This document shows positions 1-5,880 of a DNA stretch of 7,472 nt, piece after piece. The position numbers and the translations under genes are program-made. Each line of letters starts with the position of its first letter. Within the stretch, counting starts at the first letter, position 1. Origin of the DNA: an uncultured Atopobiaceae bacterium (GTDB lineage Bacteria > Actinomycetota > Coriobacteriia > Coriobacteriales > Atopobiaceae); contig CALUJT010000110.1 in assembly GCA_944321005.1 (NCBI GenBank), forward strand, positions 1 to 7,472, read 5' to 3'. Under the pieces are notes generated by a model. It saw only the letters and a program-made list of their open reading frames with translations. It ran no database searches and was not told the DNA's origin.

Positions 1-1
1 G

Positions 2-1180
2 GTGGAGCCCCTCTTTGACCTGGGGGGCGAGGAGATGGCCCCCGCGGGGAGGTTCCGGATGGTGGAGCTCGACGAGACGCCCTGCGGCGAGGCGCTGCGC
101 CGGGCCTGCGGGGCAAGCCGCGTGCGCGACCTCGGCATCATGGAGCGGGCCGTGCGCGTGAGCGCGTGGGAAGAGGTCTCGCGGGAGCTTGGGACCACCA
201 CGCAGGAGGCGGTCTCGCGGCTCATGGCGCTGCGCGAGGAGAGCTCGGACGCAACGGTGGCGGAGGCGTGCGACCGGACGTGCCGGGCGCTCGTGGACGG
301 CTCCGCGGACGTTGCGGACGCGCGCGCCCTGGCGGAGACGTTCGTGAACGGGCACGCGCTCGCCCACGCCGCGAGAAGGGCCCGCGGCGCGCTCTCGGGA
401 GAGCCGACGCCCGAGGTCCTGTCCCAGGCGCTCGACGCGCTCGAAGCCGTGCTCTCGCCCCTCACCGAGTCGGGCGCCTACCTCGACGGGCCCGGCCTCG
501 TCTGGCGCTACTTCAACTCGGTTCCAGAGCGCGTGGCGTACAACCTCGCGCGCCGCGACGGCGGTCGCGAGGTGCGCCTCGTGCCGGACGAGTACTATGC
601 GGCACACTCCCACGCGGCGCGCATCCTCGGGGCGCTGGGCCGGCACGACGAGGCCCTCGCCCACGCGGAGGAGATTGTGCGCGTGGCGCCCGTGACGCCC
701 GACGCCCTGCTCTGCAAGGCACGCTGCCTGGAGGACCTCTCGCGCATCTTCGAGGCGGCCGACCTGCTCATGGACGGCATCAGGATCTCCTCCACGGCGC
801 GCGACATGGCCATCTGCTTCTATCGGCTCGCCTTCATGGAGTGGAGGCTCGGGAGGAGCGACCTCTCGGTCGCCTGCTACCAGCGCGCCATGGGCCTGCA
901 CGCAGACGTTGCCGAGCAGGCGGCGCGCGAGCTCGAGGACCTCCTCGCCGGGCAGCCCGGCCTCGCGCGCCTGGCGGACGACGAGGTGCTCCCCGCGCTC
1001 GAGGCGGGCGGGATTCCCGTGGGCGCCGTGGACGAGCTGCGCCGGCAGACGCGCGACGCCGCTGCCGCCTGCACGGACGCCGGCCTGTTCGCCCTGGCGC
1101 GCCCGCTCACGGGCGCCCTTCTCGAGCTCGCCAAGGACGACGCGCTGGTAGGCGTCTACCGCTCGCTCAGCCGGCCGTGA
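2..1180 (+). CDS. TPR-repeat protein, probably 5'-partial
   Basis: The reading frame is open from the first bases and ends at TGA 1178-1180. A GTG sits at 2-4 and an ATG at 35-37, but no upstream sequence is visible, so the true start may lie outside the window. The visible 392 residues have no signal peptide or membrane segment, which suggests a cytoplasmic protein. Residues about 198-303 carry three helix-turn-helix repeats of about 34 residues with TPR spacing: one around 'ILGALGRHDEALAHAEEI', one with 'LCKARCLEDLSRIFEAADLL', one with 'FYRLAFMEWRLGRSDLSVAC'. Such repeats normally bind partner proteins. The N-terminal 190 residues and the C-terminal helices (about 320-390) are alanine-, leucine- and arginine-rich and I do not recognise a catalytic domain in them. 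It is the only plus-strand gene and its 3' end overlaps the converging transglycosylase gene by 14 bp. Gene reality is fairly sure; function is unknown. Confidence 0.85.
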   Translation: MEPLFDLGGEEMAPAGRFRMVELDETPCGEALRRACGASRVRDLGIMERAVRVSAWEEVSRELGTTTQEAVSRLMALREESSDATVAEACDRTCRALVDGSADVADARALAETFVNGHALAHAARRARGALSGEPTPEVLSQALDALEAVLSPLTESGAYLDGPGLVWRYFNSVPERVAYNLARRDGGREVRLVPDEYYAAHSHAARILGALGRHDEALAHAEEIVRVAPVTPDALLCKARCLEDLSRIFEAADLLMDGIRISSTARDMAICFYRLAFMEWRLGRSDLSVACYQRAMGLHADVAEQAARELEDLLAGQPGLARLADDEVLPALEAGGIPVGAVDELRRQTRDAAAACTDAGLFALARPLTGALLELAKDDALVGVYRSLSRP

Positions 1181-1853
1181 CGCCGAGGGGGTAGTTCCTC
1201 CGGTACGCGTCAAGCGCGTCCAGCACGCGCGTGAGGTATGCGCGGGTCTCCCCGTACTCGATGTCCTCGGGGATAGTGCCGCCGTTGGAGATCCAGCCCT
1301 GCACGGCCCCCAGACCGGCGTTGTAGGCGGCGATGACCTCCTCGCGACTGGACAGGTTCTCCTGGAGGTAACCCAGGTAGGCGCAGCCATACTCGATGTT
1401 CACGCGCGGGTCGGAGAGGTCCGAGACCGGATACGCCCCGCCGTCCACGACTCCCATGGCGGCGAGGTCCTGCGCGGTCTCCAGCATGACCTGCATAAGA
1501 CCCACCGCCCCCACGTGCGAGACGGCACCCTCGTCCCAGCCGGACTCGCACTTGATGACGGCGCACACGAGGTCCTCGTCCACGCCGTGCCTCCGCGCGG
1601 ACTGCTGTATCTCCTGGGCGTGGTGCACCGGGTAGAGGAGCCTGTTCGCGGTGGAGGCGGGGGTCACGAGCTCCCATACCAGGGCGGTGGCCGCCGCCGC
1701 AAGGATCACGGCGAGAAGGACCCTTGCCCCGGGGCCCCTCTGCGCGCGCGGCGTGGAACGACGCGGGGCGGGGCGCCTCGTCGCCGCCCGCGTGGCATCC
1801 TCGCGCCGGGGCGCGGGGCGCTCGCGACGAGACGGCCTACGCCTGGTCGCCAC
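1167..1853 (-). CDS. Membrane-anchored lytic transglycosylase (SLT family)
   Basis: A 228-residue protein predicted to cleave the MurNAc-GlcNAc bond of peptidoglycan outside the membrane. The open frame runs further upstream, but that part is a shadow of coaE. I place the start at GTG 1853-1851, preceded by an AGAGG ribosome site about 8 nt away and overlapping the last 17 nt of coaE, which implies translational coupling. Residues 1-44 are a basic cytoplasmic tail with 16 arginines and no lysine; 45-63 form one membrane helix. The catalytic domain follows: 'IKCESGWD' at 100-107 contains the likely catalytic Glu103, 'GAVGLMQVM' at 115-123 is the Gly-Leu-Met-Gln motif, 'AYNAG' at 176-180 and 'GETRAYLTRV' at 201-210 complete the SLT signature (lysozyme-like fold, GH23). 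It is smaller than soluble Slt70 enzymes and resembles the short single-helix anchored enzymes of Gram-positive bacteria. It ends the minus-strand gene series. Confidence 0.93.
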   Translation of the reverse strand: MATRRRPSRRERPAPRREDATRAATRRPAPRRSTPRAQRGPGARVLLAVILAAAATALVWELVTPASTANRLLYPVHHAQEIQQSARRHGVDEDLVCAVIKCESGWDEGAVSHVGAVGLMQVMLETAQDLAAMGVVDGGAYPVSDLSDPRVNIEYGCAYLGYLQENLSSREEVIAAYNAGLGAVQGWISNGGTIPEDIEYGETRAYLTRVLDALDAYRRNYPLGVTAG

Positions 1854-2511
1854 GAGAGGACCTCTTGGAGACCGGCTCCCAGCCCTCCGACTCCCGGCGC
1901 CTCCACCAGTCGCGGACCTCCTGCTCGAAGACGTCCCGCGTGCGGATGTTGTTGAACACGTGGCTGGAGTGAGCCCTGATGTAGGCGTCCGTGGGCTGCT
2001 GGTGGAGTCGGCGGTCGAAGTCCCGGGGATCCATGCCCCTCTGGGCGGCGCGGGTGCGGCGGGCGGGAGCCGGGCAGAAGACGCCCACGATCTCGTCTGC
2101 CATGTCGAAGGAGCCGCGCATGCGGTCGAGGAGCGGGACCTCCACCACCACGACCTTCTCCGGGGCCTCCGGGTTCTTCTCCCTCTCCGCGCGCTCCTCC
2201 TCGGCGATCCTTGCCACGCGCGCGCGCAGGAGCTCGTCGATGAGCGGGAGCTCGATCTCCTCGAGCGTGACGGTGCGCTCGGTGGTGGCAAAGGCGCGCT
2301 GCGCCAGTAGCTCGCGTTTGACCCCGCCCATGGGGTTGATTACGTCGTCGCCGAACTCGGCTCTGATCTGCGGGAGGATTCTGGACCCGGGCGCGAGCGC
2401 CTCGCGCGAGAGCTCGTCGAGGTCGATCCTTACGGCGCCGCACTCCCCCATGACCCTCGCCACGGTGGACTTTCCGGACGCGATGCCGCCCGCGAGATAG
2501 ATAACGTGCAT
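1837..2511 (-). CDS. coaE: Dephospho-CoA kinase
   Basis: CoaE phosphorylates the 3'-hydroxyl of dephospho-CoA with ATP, the last step of coenzyme A synthesis, in the cytoplasm. The 224-residue protein begins with a beta strand and P-loop 'GGIASGKST' (8-16), followed by 'DLDELSR' at 30-36, the counterpart of the family's acidic DxD substrate motif. The 'VVVEVPLLDR' segment at 121-130 matches the conserved PLL region, and the arginine-rich lid with 'RGMDPRDFDRRLHQQ' spans about 151-172. 'FNNIRTRD' at 186-193 matches the Asn that follows the last core strand. Length is slightly above the usual 200, from a charged insert at about 103-119 and a basic tail. ATG 2511-2509 has an excellent AAGGAGG site four nt upstream. 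It lies 32 nt downstream of the ABC ATPase and overlaps the transglycosylase gene, so the three may be co-transcribed. Proximity to rpsA matches the actinobacterial rpsA-coaE neighbourhood. Confidence 0.95.
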   Translation of the reverse strand: MHVIYLAGGIASGKSTVARVMGECGAVRIDLDELSREALAPGSRILPQIRAEFGDDVINPMGGVKRELLAQRAFATTERTVTLEEIELPLIDELLRARVARIAEEERAEREKNPEAPEKVVVVEVPLLDRMRGSFDMADEIVGVFCPAPARRTRAAQRGMDPRDFDRRLHQQPTDAYIRAHSSHVFNNIRTRDVFEQEVRDWWRRRESEGWEPVSKRSSRGDQA

Positions 2512-2543
2512 GAGGCCTCCTTCGTGTCTTGGCCCCTATCATC

Positions 2544-3167
2544 TCACATGGGCGCGCGGCGCACGCAACCACCACGCACGGTCCACAGGACGGGGTCGTC
2601 GAAGAGGTCCCTCTCGCGCTCGTCGTGGGTGACCCAGAGGACGGTCCTGCCCTCCAGCCGCGGCAGCACGTATCCCATGACCTGCCGAACGGTCTTCTCG
2701 TCCATGCCCTTGAGCGGCTCGTCGAAGAGGAGGGCATCCGCGTCTGCCAGGACGCAGCGCAGGATGGCGACGCGCCGGCGCTGCCCGCCGGAGAGCTCGC
2801 GCACGGGACGCGCGTCCACGGGAAGCCCCGCGGCGAGAAGCGCCGCGCGCTCGAGCTCGAGGAAGGACGCGAGCTCGCGCCCGCGGAGGCGCCCGTGCGG
2901 CAGACGGATGTTGGCGGTTGCCGTGAGGTTCTCCAGCAGGCGGTCCTCCTGGAAGGTCATGGCGAGGCGCAAGCCGGCGGGGCGCACGACCTCTCCGGCG
3001 TCCGGCTCCTCCAGCCCGGCCAGAAGCCTCAGCAACGTGGTCTTCCCGGCGCCCGAGGGACCCATGACCACGTGGGCGCGCCCCTCCTCGAGGCGGGCCG
3101 ACGCCCGGGAGAGGACCATCAGGCCGTCGTAGCGCTTCGTCACGTCACGCAGCTCGAGGCAGCTCAT
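2544..3167 (-). CDS. ABC importer ATP-binding subunit (SsuB/TauB/ThiZ-like)
   Basis: The 207-residue nucleotide-binding subunit hydrolyses ATP on the inner face of the membrane for the importer whose permease and binding protein lie directly upstream. All core motifs are present: Walker A 'GPSGAGKT' 36-43, Q-loop Gln73 in 'TFQEDRLL', signature 'LSGGQ' 125-129, Walker B 'ALLFDEP' 145-151 with catalytic Glu150, and switch His181 in 'WVTHDERE'. The D-loop region reads 'LKGMDEKT' instead of the common SALD form, as in several SsuB/TauB-type subunits. The protein lacks the C-terminal extension that brings many relatives to 240-260 residues. The open frame continues upstream but overlaps the permease; ATG 3167-3165 is chosen because GGGAGG lies 7 nt before it and because it overlaps the permease stop as ATGA, the classic coupled arrangement. 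Substrate specificity cannot be inferred from this subunit. Confidence 0.95.
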   Translation of the reverse strand: MSCLELRDVTKRYDGLMVLSRASARLEEGRAHVVMGPSGAGKTTLLRLLAGLEEPDAGEVVRPAGLRLAMTFQEDRLLENLTATANIRLPHGRLRGRELASFLELERAALLAAGLPVDARPVRELSGGQRRRVAILRCVLADADALLFDEPLKGMDEKTVRQVMGYVLPRLEGRTVLWVTHDERERDLFDDPVLWTVRGGCVRRAPM

Positions 3168-3955
3168 GGGCGTGCCTCCCAGCGCGCGAGGGCGGCGTCG
3201 AGCCCGCGGGAGACCAGGGCCTCCAGCGCCACGGACACCACCACGATGGCGACGGTCCACGCGAAGAGGCCCGGGGTGTCGAGGTAGACCTTTGCGTCGT
3301 AGAGGTGCTCGCCAACAGTGAGGTCGGGAAGGCCTATGACCTCGGCCGCTATGCCCGCCTTCCAGGAGAGGCCGAGGGCGAGCGAGACCGCCGCCCTGAA
3401 GTACGGCAGCACCTGGGAGAGGTAGACCATCCTCGCGCGCTCGAGCGCGCCTATGCCAAAGACCTCGGCCATCTCGAGCAGACCGGCGTCCGTCTGCTCT
3501 ATCCCCTCGAGCACGTTGGTGTAGACGATGGGCAGGGCCATGATCCAGGCGATGACCACGGAGAGCTCGCGCGAGCTCACCCACAGGAGCACCAGGATGA
3601 CGAAGGACGCCACGGGGACCGCCTTGAGCGCTCCCATGAGCGGGGCGAGAAGGGCGCGCACGACCCGCGAGCGCGCCGCGAGCGCCGCGAGGACAAGGCC
3701 GCAGGCAACCCCGCCCAGAAAGCCCAGGCCAATACGGCCGAGGGAGGTTGCCACCGAGGCCCAGAACCCTGCGGTGACGACGAGCGAGCCCAGCCTCGCG
3801 AGCACCTCGAGCGGCCCCACCAAGACGATGCGTGAGTCCACCGCCCACGCGAGGAGCTGCCACGCCGCGAGCCAGAAGGCCACGGCGAGGAGGCGGGCGC
3901 CCCAGGTGCCGGGGCGCCCGCCCCCTCCGATTCCGCTGTTTCGCCTGCCGACCAA
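3164..3955 (-). CDS. ABC importer permease (SsuC/TauC/ThiX-like)
   Basis: A 263-residue integral membrane subunit that forms the translocation pathway of the importer. Hydrophobic segments lie at about 21-39, 72-93, 113-126, 130-148, 186-207 and 229-248, giving the six-helix plan of the BPD_transp_1 family. The cytoplasmic coupling (EAA-type) loop is seen at about 161-184, 'EMAEVFGIGALERARMVYLS' followed by 'QVLP', which contacts the ATPase. The start is unusual: a stop codon lies two codons upstream in frame, and the first usable codon is TTG 3955-3953, with only weak purine sequence before it. A later GTG would fall inside helix 1. The gene begins 10 nt after the lipoprotein stop, so translation may depend on reinitiation from it. 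Its 3' end overlaps the ATPase start by 4 nt. The family is clear; the transported compound is not. Confidence 0.93.
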   Translation of the reverse strand: MVGRRNSGIGGGGRPGTWGARLLAVAFWLAAWQLLAWAVDSRIVLVGPLEVLARLGSLVVTAGFWASVATSLGRIGLGFLGGVACGLVLAALAARSRVVRALLAPLMGALKAVPVASFVILVLLWVSSRELSVVIAWIMALPIVYTNVLEGIEQTDAGLLEMAEVFGIGALERARMVYLSQVLPYFRAAVSLALGLSWKAGIAAEVIGLPDLTVGEHLYDAKVYLDTPGLFAWTVAIVVVSVALEALVSRGLDAALARWEARP

Positions 3956-3965
3956 GCCCTAGGCC

Positions 3966-5006
3966 CTACGCACCGTAGTAGAAGTCGTCGCCGGGCACGG
4001 AGCCGCCCACGGCCTCGGGGTTCTGCTCTGCGAGGACGTCGAGGTACCCGGAGAGACGTTCGGCCATGTCCTCGCCCGTGACGCAGACGATGTTGCACGC
4101 GGGGATGGCCTTCTCGGCGACCTGGGCCGCCACGATGTCGTAGGCCCCCACGAGCTCGGCCGCCTCCGCCACGTTTTCGTTGACGAAGTCCACGGACTCA
4201 GCGTAGTGCTCGAGGAAGGCGTCCACCGCCTCGGGGTGCTCGTCGGCAAAGGCGGAGCGCACGATGGCTACGCCCGTGACCATCGAGCTCCTCTCGTCGC
4301 CCGTCTGCACGGCGTCCCACTCCTCGGTGAGGTCGAGCGCCACGCGGATCTTGTCGTTCTGAGCCTGGGCAGTGGTCACGAAGGGCTGGGGCAGCATGGC
4401 CACGGCAGCGCCCTCGGAGGTGACGATGGCCTGCACGCACTCAGCGTGCTCGCTCTTCCACTCCACCTGCACGTCCTCGCCCACGACAAGGCCGTTCTTC
4501 TCGAGAACGTACTGGAGGCCGTACTCGGGCGTGGAGCCCTTGCCGGAGGCGTAGATGGTCTTGCCCCTGAGGTCCTCCACGCTCTGGACGCTGTCACCCA
4601 GCTCGCAGATGTAGAGCACGCCGAGGGTGTTGATGGCGATGGCTCGTACGCCCTTCTCGGTCTTGTTGTAGAGGATCGAGGCAAGGTTGGCGGGCACCGC
4701 GGCGATGTCCACGCCGTCCTTGGCCACGAGCGGCGTCACCTCGTCCGGCGATGCCACGATCTGGAACGAGTAGTCGTTGTCCGCGAGGTTGCCGTTGTCC
4801 ACCTCGCTCATGAAGCGCACGAGCCCCATGGCGGTGGGGCCCTTGAGGGCGACGGCGCGGACCTCCACGGGCTCCGCCGGCTGCTCCTCGGGCTCGTCCG
4901 CCTGGGGCTCCGCTTCCTGGGTCTGCGCGGCGCCGTCACACGCCGCGAGCGCAAACGCAGCCGCACCAGCACCCGTCACCTGCAGAAACTTCCGCCTGTC
5001 TAGCAT
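3966..5006 (-). CDS. ABC importer substrate-binding lipoprotein (NMT1/THI5-like)
   Basis: The 346-residue protein captures the substrate outside the membrane and delivers it to the permease encoded 10 nt downstream. The N-terminus 'DRRKFLQVTG' (3-12) fits the twin-arginine export signal, followed by a hydrophobic stretch and lipobox 'LAAC' with Cys23 as the lipid attachment site. Residues 24-48 are an acidic Pro/Glu/Gln linker. The periplasmic-type binding domain starts at about 49 with 'VRAVALKGPTAMGLVRFM'; 'ASPDEVTPLVAKDGVDIAAVP' (85-105), 'IYASGKGSTPEYGLQYVL' (151-168) and 'MLPQPFVTTA' (204-213) are typical of the NMT1/THI5-SsuA-TauA fold. Homologues I recall from clostridia share the LKGPT, DIAAVPANLA and YASGKG segments, and they usually carry no assigned substrate. 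ATG 5006-5004 has GGGAGG 6 nt upstream. A perfect dyad lies 18 nt upstream. Thiamine-precursor, sulfonate or other aromatic substrates are possible; no thiamine riboswitch is seen. Confidence 0.93.
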   Translation of the reverse strand: MLDRRKFLQVTGAGAAAFALAACDGAAQTQEAEPQADEPEEQPAEPVEVRAVALKGPTAMGLVRFMSEVDNGNLADNDYSFQIVASPDEVTPLVAKDGVDIAAVPANLASILYNKTEKGVRAIAINTLGVLYICELGDSVQSVEDLRGKTIYASGKGSTPEYGLQYVLEKNGLVVGEDVQVEWKSEHAECVQAIVTSEGAAVAMLPQPFVTTAQAQNDKIRVALDLTEEWDAVQTGDERSSMVTGVAIVRSAFADEHPEAVDAFLEHYAESVDFVNENVAEAAELVGAYDIVAAQVAEKAIPACNIVCVTGEDMAERLSGYLDVLAEQNPEAVGGSVPGDDFYYGA

Positions 5007-5012
5007 AAGAGA

Positions 5013-5018
5013 CCTCCC
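5013..5018 (-). promoter_or_regulatory. Ribosome binding site of the lipoprotein gene
   Basis: GGGAGG on the minus strand, 6 nt before ATG 5006-5004. It fixes the start of the importer cluster and lies just outside the upstream dyad (5025-5046), so a repressor on the dyad would act mainly on transcription rather than cover the ribosome site. Confidence 0.7.
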
Positions 5019-5024
5019 AGCGCG

Positions 5025-5046
5025 CGTTGTTCCAACCTGAACAACG
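5025..5046. promoter_or_regulatory. Operator-like perfect dyad upstream of the ABC importer
   Basis: CGTTGTTC, six spacer bases, then GAACAACG: an 8-bp perfect inverted repeat, 18 nt upstream of the lipoprotein ATG. A possible -10 element, TATCGT (minus strand 5049-5044), overlaps its upstream edge. That position fits a repressor operator. If transcription starts further upstream the same bases would form an RNA hairpin in the leader. I do not recognise the motif: it is not the Gram-positive LexA box, whose half-site order is opposite, nor CIRCE. The -35 region is not convincing. Confidence 0.5.
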
Positions 5047-5054
5047 ATAGCACT

Positions 5055-5066
5055 GGGAGGCCTCCC
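5055..5066. repeat. 12-bp perfect palindrome GGGAGGCCTCCC
   Basis: A perfect palindrome directly upstream of the possible -10 element of the importer cluster and about 50 bp from the lipoprotein ATG. It may be a second protein-binding site. Such GC palindromes arise by chance fairly often in GC-rich DNA, so weight is low. Confidence 0.3.
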
Positions 5067-5099
5067 TCTTCCCGCCCCTTCCGCGAGCGGGCGCCCTGA

Positions 5100-5117
5100 C
5101 GCCGCGGCGCCGCGGCG
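5100..5117 (-). terminator. GC-only palindrome abutting the zinc-ribbon gene stop, possible terminator
   Basis: An 18-bp perfect palindrome (CGCCGCGGC then GCCGCGGCG) begins immediately after the TAG stop (5120-5118) of the zinc-ribbon gene. As RNA it could fold after transcription of that gene and separate it from the importer cluster. There is no T-rich tract after it and a perfect palindrome has no natural loop, so ordinary intrinsic termination is doubtful. It could equally be a protein-binding site or chance. Confidence 0.3.
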
Positions 5118-5528
5118 CTACGACCTCACCTCGAACTTGGTGCCGCACTTGGGGCAGGTGACGCGCAGCCTGCCCTTGCCGCGCGGCACGCGGACCTTCT
5201 GCTTGCAGGACGTGCAGCGCGCGTGCTTGTACGTGCGCAGCTCGCCCCATGCGGCCCTGGGGTTCTGAACCCACGGGCGCGCGGGGCCGAGCGCCTTGAG
5301 GAAGGCCTCGTTCTCTCGGGAGCGGCTTGCGAGGTTCCTGGACCGGATGCGGAACATCGAGTACACGACGAAGGCGAGCGCCACCCAGCCGAGCCAGCTC
5401 AACCGCGCGAAGAGGTTCACCACCACCACGACGATCGCGAGGTTCATTGAGAAGACCGCGAGGTCGTCGGGGCCCTGCCTTCCCCTCAGCCACTCGACCA
5501 CCTTGCGCTGCCAGTCACCCGATGCCAT
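5118..5528 (-). CDS. Small two-helix membrane protein with C-terminal zinc ribbon
   Basis: A 136-residue protein of unknown function. Residues about 24-40 and 43-58 are two hydrophobic helices separated by a short 'ARLSW' turn, so both termini are expected on the same side, most likely the cytoplasm because the flanks are arginine-rich ('FRIRSRNLASRSRENE', 59-74). The C-terminus holds a zinc ribbon: Cys105 and Cys108 in 'CTSC', Cys125 and Cys128 in 'CPKC', separated by a basic 'KVRVPRGKGRLRV' hairpin. The segment YKHARCTSCKQ to PKCGTKF resembles a conserved tail I recall in uncharacterised membrane proteins of clostridia and actinobacteria. ATG 5528-5526 is preceded by AAGGGAG about 7 nt away. 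It is monocistronic in appearance, with the repeat-rich interval upstream and 111 bp separating it from the importer cluster. The basic ribbon might bind nucleic acid, but that is inference. Confidence 0.85.
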   Translation of the reverse strand: MASGDWQRKVVEWLRGRQGPDDLAVFSMNLAIVVVVVNLFARLSWLGWVALAFVVYSMFRIRSRNLASRSRENEAFLKALGPARPWVQNPRAAWGELRTYKHARCTSCKQKVRVPRGKGRLRVTCPKCGTKFEVRS

Positions 5529-5590
5529 GCCGTCTCCCTTTCGTCCCGAGTTGACTCAGCATAGATACCCTAAAGCTGGGTCGCCTACAC

Positions 5591-5720
5591 CGCCGTTCTT
5601 CTCGCCGCGCTCATTCTCCGCTAAAGCCCCCGGCGATTGGGCAACATACTTTATATCAAAGCCTGACGTAATCAATGATGTGACCCAATCGCACAGGCAA
5701 TGTGGCGAGAAGAACAAGCG
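5591..5720. repeat. Nested inverted repeat, MITE/REP-like or structured RNA
   Basis: The outer arms 5595-5606 (GTTCTTCTCGCC) and 5704-5715 (GGCGAGAAGAAC) are perfectly complementary over 12 bp; G-U pairs extend them inward to 5609/5701 and, across a small internal loop, CGC/GCG extends them outward to 5591/5720. Inside lie the inner arms 5633-5647 and 5678-5692, sharing GCGATTGGG/CCCAATCGC perfectly plus four more pairs after two mismatches. The loop is AT-rich. The whole would fold as a two-level hairpin on either strand. No target-site duplication is evident at its ends and there is no transposase. It fits a small non-autonomous repeat element or an RNA structure. Confidence 0.6.
5648..5675 (-). 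promoter_or_regulatory. Weak candidate promoter inside the repeat element
   Basis: On the minus strand TTGATT (5675-5670) is followed after 16 nt by TAAAGT (5653-5648), each matching four of six consensus bases, in the most AT-rich part of the window. It would drive the zinc-ribbon gene with a leader of over 100 nt that contains one outer arm of the inverted repeat. The AT-rich loop alone could produce such matches by chance. Confidence 0.2.
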
Positions 5721-5772
5721 ACGCATTAACTGAGCCCTCGCCGGCGCCCCATGGGACGTCAGTTCATCAAAG

Positions 5773-5795
5773 ATGCTGCCCAATCGCAGGGGGTT
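5773..5795. repeat. Third copy of the inner repeat arm
   Basis: TGCCCAATCGC at 5777-5787 is the exact reverse complement of 5633-5643. Extending on both sides, 5773-5795 complements 5625-5647 at 20 of 23 positions (one further position is a G-U pair), including a CCCCC/GGGGG run. It is also a partial direct copy of 5681-5692. The left inner arm therefore has two alternative partners. On the minus strand the similarity to the 5692 copy continues through CATC, TTGAT and ACGTC, so the repeated unit is roughly 30-35 nt. Confidence 0.6.
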
Positions 5796-5810
5796 CCGGG
5801 CAAATCGCCG

Positions 5811-5833
5811 CTTTGCGGGAACACAGCGCAAGG
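5811..5833. repeat. Small hairpin CTTTGCG/CGCAAGG
   Basis: Bases 5811-5817 pair with 5827-5833 over 7 bp with one wobble, enclosing a 9-nt loop. It adjoins the third repeat copy. No T tract follows on either strand, so it is not a convincing terminator. Confidence 0.3.
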
Positions 5834-5880
5834 GCCCCCGGACACCGCCGCCCCCGAGGACGTGGAATCGTCAGGGAGGG

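Noticed and set aside
166..1194. 342-codon plus-strand frame inside the TPR gene
   Set aside because: Extreme Gly/Ala/Arg/Pro composition typical of an out-of-frame shadow in GC-rich DNA; the overlapping TPR frame has sensible protein composition and repeats.
1706..2737. 343-codon minus-strand frame over coaE and the transglycosylase
   Set aside because: A shadow frame; coaE and the transglycosylase, with clear motifs and ribosome sites, occupy the same strand in other frames.
4206..5003. 265-codon plus-strand frame opposite the lipoprotein gene
   Set aside because: His/Leu/Val-rich antisense shadow; the minus-strand lipoprotein has a signal peptide, lipobox and family motifs.
5025..5046. 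LexA (SOS) box or CIRCE element
   Set aside because: The half-sites are GTTC then GAAC with six spacer bases, opposite in order to the Gram-positive LexA box; CIRCE needs TTAGCACTC/GAGTGCTAA, absent here.
5007..5117. Thiamine (TPP) riboswitch upstream of the importer
   Set aside because: Considered because of the THI5-like fold, but neither the CTGAGA nor the ACCTGATCTGG-type conserved segment is present, and the space is too short for the full fold with a terminator.
5591..5795. CRISPR array
   Set aside because: Repeats are in mixed orientation, imperfect and irregularly spaced, and no cas gene is present.
5556..5831. 91-codon minus-strand frame across the repeat interval
   Set aside because: It starts with TTG, has no ribosome site, resembles no family I know, and its sequence is dictated by the repeated motifs. 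It could be called by automatic tools but lacks support.
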